Source: Paenibacillus mendelii
GTDB taxonomy: Bacteria; Bacillota; Bacilli; Paenibacillales; Paenibacillaceae
Direction of reading: 5' to 3'
DNA length: 64,000 nucleotides
NCBI RefSeq assembly: GCF_024498075.1
Contig: NZ_JANHOF010000001.1
Span: 992,001 to 1,056,000, forward strand
Each line of letters opens with the position of its first letter. Position 1 is the first letter of the stretch. The notes below the pieces were generated by a model. It was given only the letters and a program-made list of their open reading frames with translations, searched no databases and was not told where the DNA came from. Positions 62,219 through 64,000 of the stretch are shown piece by piece. The translations under genes and the position numbers were made by a program.

Positions 62219-62747
62219 TTGGCCACACCCCCAGCTTGTCAGGCGTACGCGGAAGAACGATATACTTCGTTGATGCTCCGTCCTTCAAGGTGATGTAGAC
62301 GTTCACCTCATCCATCTCCGATGCTGCTTGCACACCTTTATACTGCGTTTCGATCTGCTTCATAGCCGCAGGGATTTCCGTATATTTGCGTGTTTCCATC
62401 GCTTGTGCAACGTCGAACAGCACGGAAGCCCATACATCGTTCAAGGTGGAGTCCGACTGCTCTCCCTGAATATTCAGGCGCAACTCGCGGGAGCCAATAA
62501 CGGATTCGCCCTCACGTGCTATTTGATCATATATATTGCGAATGTTCGCGTCTTTATTAAGGGTCAGCTCCATCGTTACTGCATCACGGCCGATCACCGG
62601 CTTTGCCGTATCTACGCCGGGCACACTCTGAACGATTTGCTCGAGCGGCTTCACAGCAGCAAAGTTCCGGTACGTATACCAGCCTCCAATGAGGAGGGCC
62701 GCTGATATCACGGCAGTTATAATCGTAGGAAGAACTCGAATTTTCAT
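62211..62747 (-). CDS. single-pass membrane protein of unknown function, partner of the FtsH-like protease
   Basis: I do not recognise the family. One N-terminal helix (ITAVISAALLIGGWYTY, about residues 10-26) is followed by an extracytoplasmic domain of about 150 residues. It contains VPGVDTAKPVIGRDAVTMEL and MDEVNVYITLKDGASTKYIV, suggesting alternating beta and helical structure. Its stop codon overlaps the start of the FtsH-like gene by 8 bases (ATGCGTAA), so the two are coupled. ATG at 62747 with GAAAGGGGG 12 bases upstream. Length 178 residues. Confidence 0.75.
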   Translation of the reverse strand: MKIRVLPTIITAVISAALLIGGWYTYRNFAAVKPLEQIVQSVPGVDTAKPVIGRDAVTMELTLNKDANIRNIYDQIAREGESVIGSRELRLNIQGEQSDSTLNDVWASVLFDVAQAMETRKYTEIPAAMKQIETQYKGVQAASEMDEVNVYITLKDGASTKYIVLPRTPDKLGVWPNA

Positions 62748-62787
62748 ATCTGCAAAAAGCCCCCTTTCAAGGATGCTGTAACTCTCT

Positions 62788-62820
62788 TTATAGCAACAAG
62801 TGTATACCCGTCTGCTATAA
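62788..62820. repeat. inverted repeat upstream of the membrane partner gene
   Basis: TTATAGCA and TGCTATAA form an 8-bp inverted repeat with a 17-base centre, in the 155-base gap 62748-62902, about 40 bases before the gene. Possible operator or leader hairpin. Confidence 0.4.
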
Positions 62821-62902
62821 AAAAGTATATCACATCAACTTGTGTAAGGGGGTGTGTAATAGATGGCAGAGCTGGGTGCTGCACATCCGCTGGCAATCGC
62901 CG

Positions 62903-63451
62903 CTATTGCTTGGGCAGGCTGTACGTGATGATATAACCGCCGTCGCTATACCGGTAAAAATCATAATAATAGAAGTTCGTCCCCGACTGATCGCGGGAAT
63001 AGAACAGCTCCCAGACGGGCTGGCCATCCTTCCATCCGAGTTTGATATGCTCCAAATCGGCATCGGGCTTCGAGCTGAGAAGCTTTTCTTTCAATTGGTC
63101 TTTGGTAAAGCCTTCTTTCACTTTGCGGATGACTGGCTGCTTGGTTATGTCCGTTTGTTCCGCCTGTTCTTCGTTCAGCCACACATATACATCGTCGCCC
63201 TGCTCATCTTTTCCTTCGACGATCCATACCGTTTCGTCCCATACATAGGTGTAGGAATCGCTCGTTTCCTTCAATGCGGCCGCCTTCATGGCCTGTGCTT
63301 CAACCTTCGTTTGCACATTCCACAAGGGGGCTTGAACATAACGGTAATATCCATTTGCTCCGATCAACAGGACGATCAAACTAGCGATAACCACTGCGGC
63401 TATGCGCGCCGGGGTCATCGAGGACGGACGCTTGCGGCGTGTAGCGCGCAT
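62903..63451 (-). CDS. ypmB: YpmB-like membrane protein (DUF5590)
   Basis: Single-pass membrane protein with a basic N-terminus (MRATRRKRPSS), a helix (AAVVIASLIVLLIGANGYY, about residues 18-36), and an extracytoplasmic region with two PepSY-like repeats (DUF5590). VVIVEG-like segment ETVWIVEGKDEQGDDVYVW is visible, and the end is YRYSDGGYIITYSLPKQ. Length 182 residues. In B. subtilis ypmB lies near aspB-asnS-dnaD, and here it lies a few genes from asnS-dnaD. Its start codon shares one base with the preceding stop codon (TAATG). Function unknown. Confidence 0.85.
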   Translation of the reverse strand: MRATRRKRPSSMTPARIAAVVIASLIVLLIGANGYYRYVQAPLWNVQTKVEAQAMKAAALKETSDSYTYVWDETVWIVEGKDEQGDDVYVWLNEEQAEQTDITKQPVIRKVKEGFTKDQLKEKLLSSKPDADLEHIKLGWKDGQPVWELFYSRDQSGTNFYYYDFYRYSDGGYIITYSLPKQ

Positions 63452-64000
63452 TACCGTGCCAGCAGCCTTTCAAAGCAGCGCTGCGCCTCTGCTTTTACTT
63501 TCGACTCGTCGAGAAGGAGACATTCTCCCGATCTGACGACCTGGCGTCCGTCGATCCATACATGCTTAACGTCCCGTCCAGAACCAGCATACACAAGATG
63601 CGAGAGGATTTCCGTCTGCGGGTAAAAGTGAGGCTGGTCGGCATCGATCGCGATAAAGTCCGCCTTCATTCCCTGCTTAAGCATCCCCATTTGCTTCTCT
63701 TGTCCTAAAGCGCGGGCGCCGTATACCGTTCCCATCTTAAGCGCCTCGGAGGCAGGCACCGCAGTCGGATCGCCCGACACTCCCTTATGAATTAGTGCTG
63801 TAAGACGAATTTCATCAAATAGATCCAAGTTATTATTGCTCGCCGCACTGTCCGTACCCAGAGATACCGTAACTCCTGCTCTTAGCAGCTCCGGCACGCG
63901 CGCAACACCGCTGGCCAGCTTCAGATTGCTCGCCGGATTGTGAGACACCGCTGCTCCACGCTCCGCAAGCAGGGCAATTTCGTCATCGTTCAGATGAACC
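63451..64000 (-). CDS. amidohydrolase, MtaD/SsnA-like deaminase, C-terminal part (runs off the window)
   Basis: C-terminal about 182 residues of an amidohydrolase-superfamily enzyme of the 5'-methylthioadenosine/S-adenosylhomocysteine deaminase type. Metal and substrate motifs visible are AVSHNPASNLKLASGVA and VSLGTDSAASNNNLDLFDEI (Asp of the metal site), then GARALGQEKQMGMLKQGMKA and ADFIAIDAD of the composite C-terminal domain. The 5' part, including the HxH metal site, is outside the window. Its stop overlaps the ypmB start. Confidence 0.9.
   Translation of the reverse strand, partial: VHLNDDEIALLAERGAAVSHNPASNLKLASGVARVPELLRAGVTVSLGTDSAASNNNLDLFDEIRLTALIHKGVSGDPTAVPASEALKMGTVYGARALGQEKQMGMLKQGMKADFIAIDADQPHFYPQTEILSHLVYAGSGRDVKHVWIDGRQVVRSGECLLLDESKVKAEAQRCFERLLAR

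Overview
The window is a chromosomal segment of an endospore-forming member of the Bacillota, most likely Paenibacillus or a close relative. This rests on gene content and order: topA-dprA-sucDC, rnhB-rbgA-rplS-trmD-rimM-khpA-rpsP-ffh-ylxM-ftsY-smc-rnc, the FapR-controlled fatty-acid operon, a germinant-receptor operon, SpoVV/YlbJ and a YpmB-AsnS-DnaD block. These resemble Bacillus subtilis gene neighbourhoods, with Paenibacillus-like rearrangements. Base composition is moderately GC-rich, except for an AT-richer patch around 39.2-40.7 kb.

Layout. (1) 0-33.6 kb is nearly all minus strand and is core genome: DNA topology and uptake (topA, dprA), TCA cycle (sucCD), plus-strand comM, a FliK-like/FlhB-like pair (ylqG/ylqH), RNase HII, ribosome assembly, signal peptidase, SRP (ffh, ylxM, ftsY), chromosome condensation (smc), RNase III, and type II fatty acid synthesis (fapR-plsX-fabH-fabD-fabG, acpP-fabF). 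It ends with rpmF, yceD, a PDZ/Lon-like protease, ylbJ, coaD and rsmD. (2) 33.7-47.8 kb is accessory: proline dehydrogenase, a membrane-anchored PpiC foldase, lrgAB, a D-2-hydroxyacid dehydrogenase, a divergent XRE-cupin/LysE pair, an arsenic cluster (arsR, a frame-disrupted arsB, a PTP-like phosphatase), a secreted NlpC/P60 hydrolase, and a DUF2961 (GH172-type) protein divergent from an AraC regulator, followed by an unassigned permease. (3) 47.8-52 kb is a TPP-riboswitch operon for uptake of thiamine or its pyrimidine precursor, with a TatD-family hydrolase as last gene. (4) 52-56.2 kb is a gerA-gerC-gerB germination operon. (5) 56.2-64 kb holds dnaD, asnS, ackA, a 3-hydroxyacyl-CoA dehydrogenase, a short FtsH-like protease with an overlapping membrane partner gene, ypmB and a partial amidohydrolase.

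Regulation visible in the sequence includes a FapR operator, a TPP riboswitch with attenuator, a candidate L19 leader, many intrinsic terminators, tandem AraC-type half-sites overlapping a -35, an inverted repeat between the XRE and LysE genes, and a terminator-like hairpin burying the comM ribosome binding site.

I found no tRNA, rRNA, CRISPR array, insertion sequence or prophage. The best candidates for less-described biology are the TatD hydrolase in the TPP operon, the split FtsH-like protease/partner pair, and the comM leader. None is proven a new system from sequence alone.
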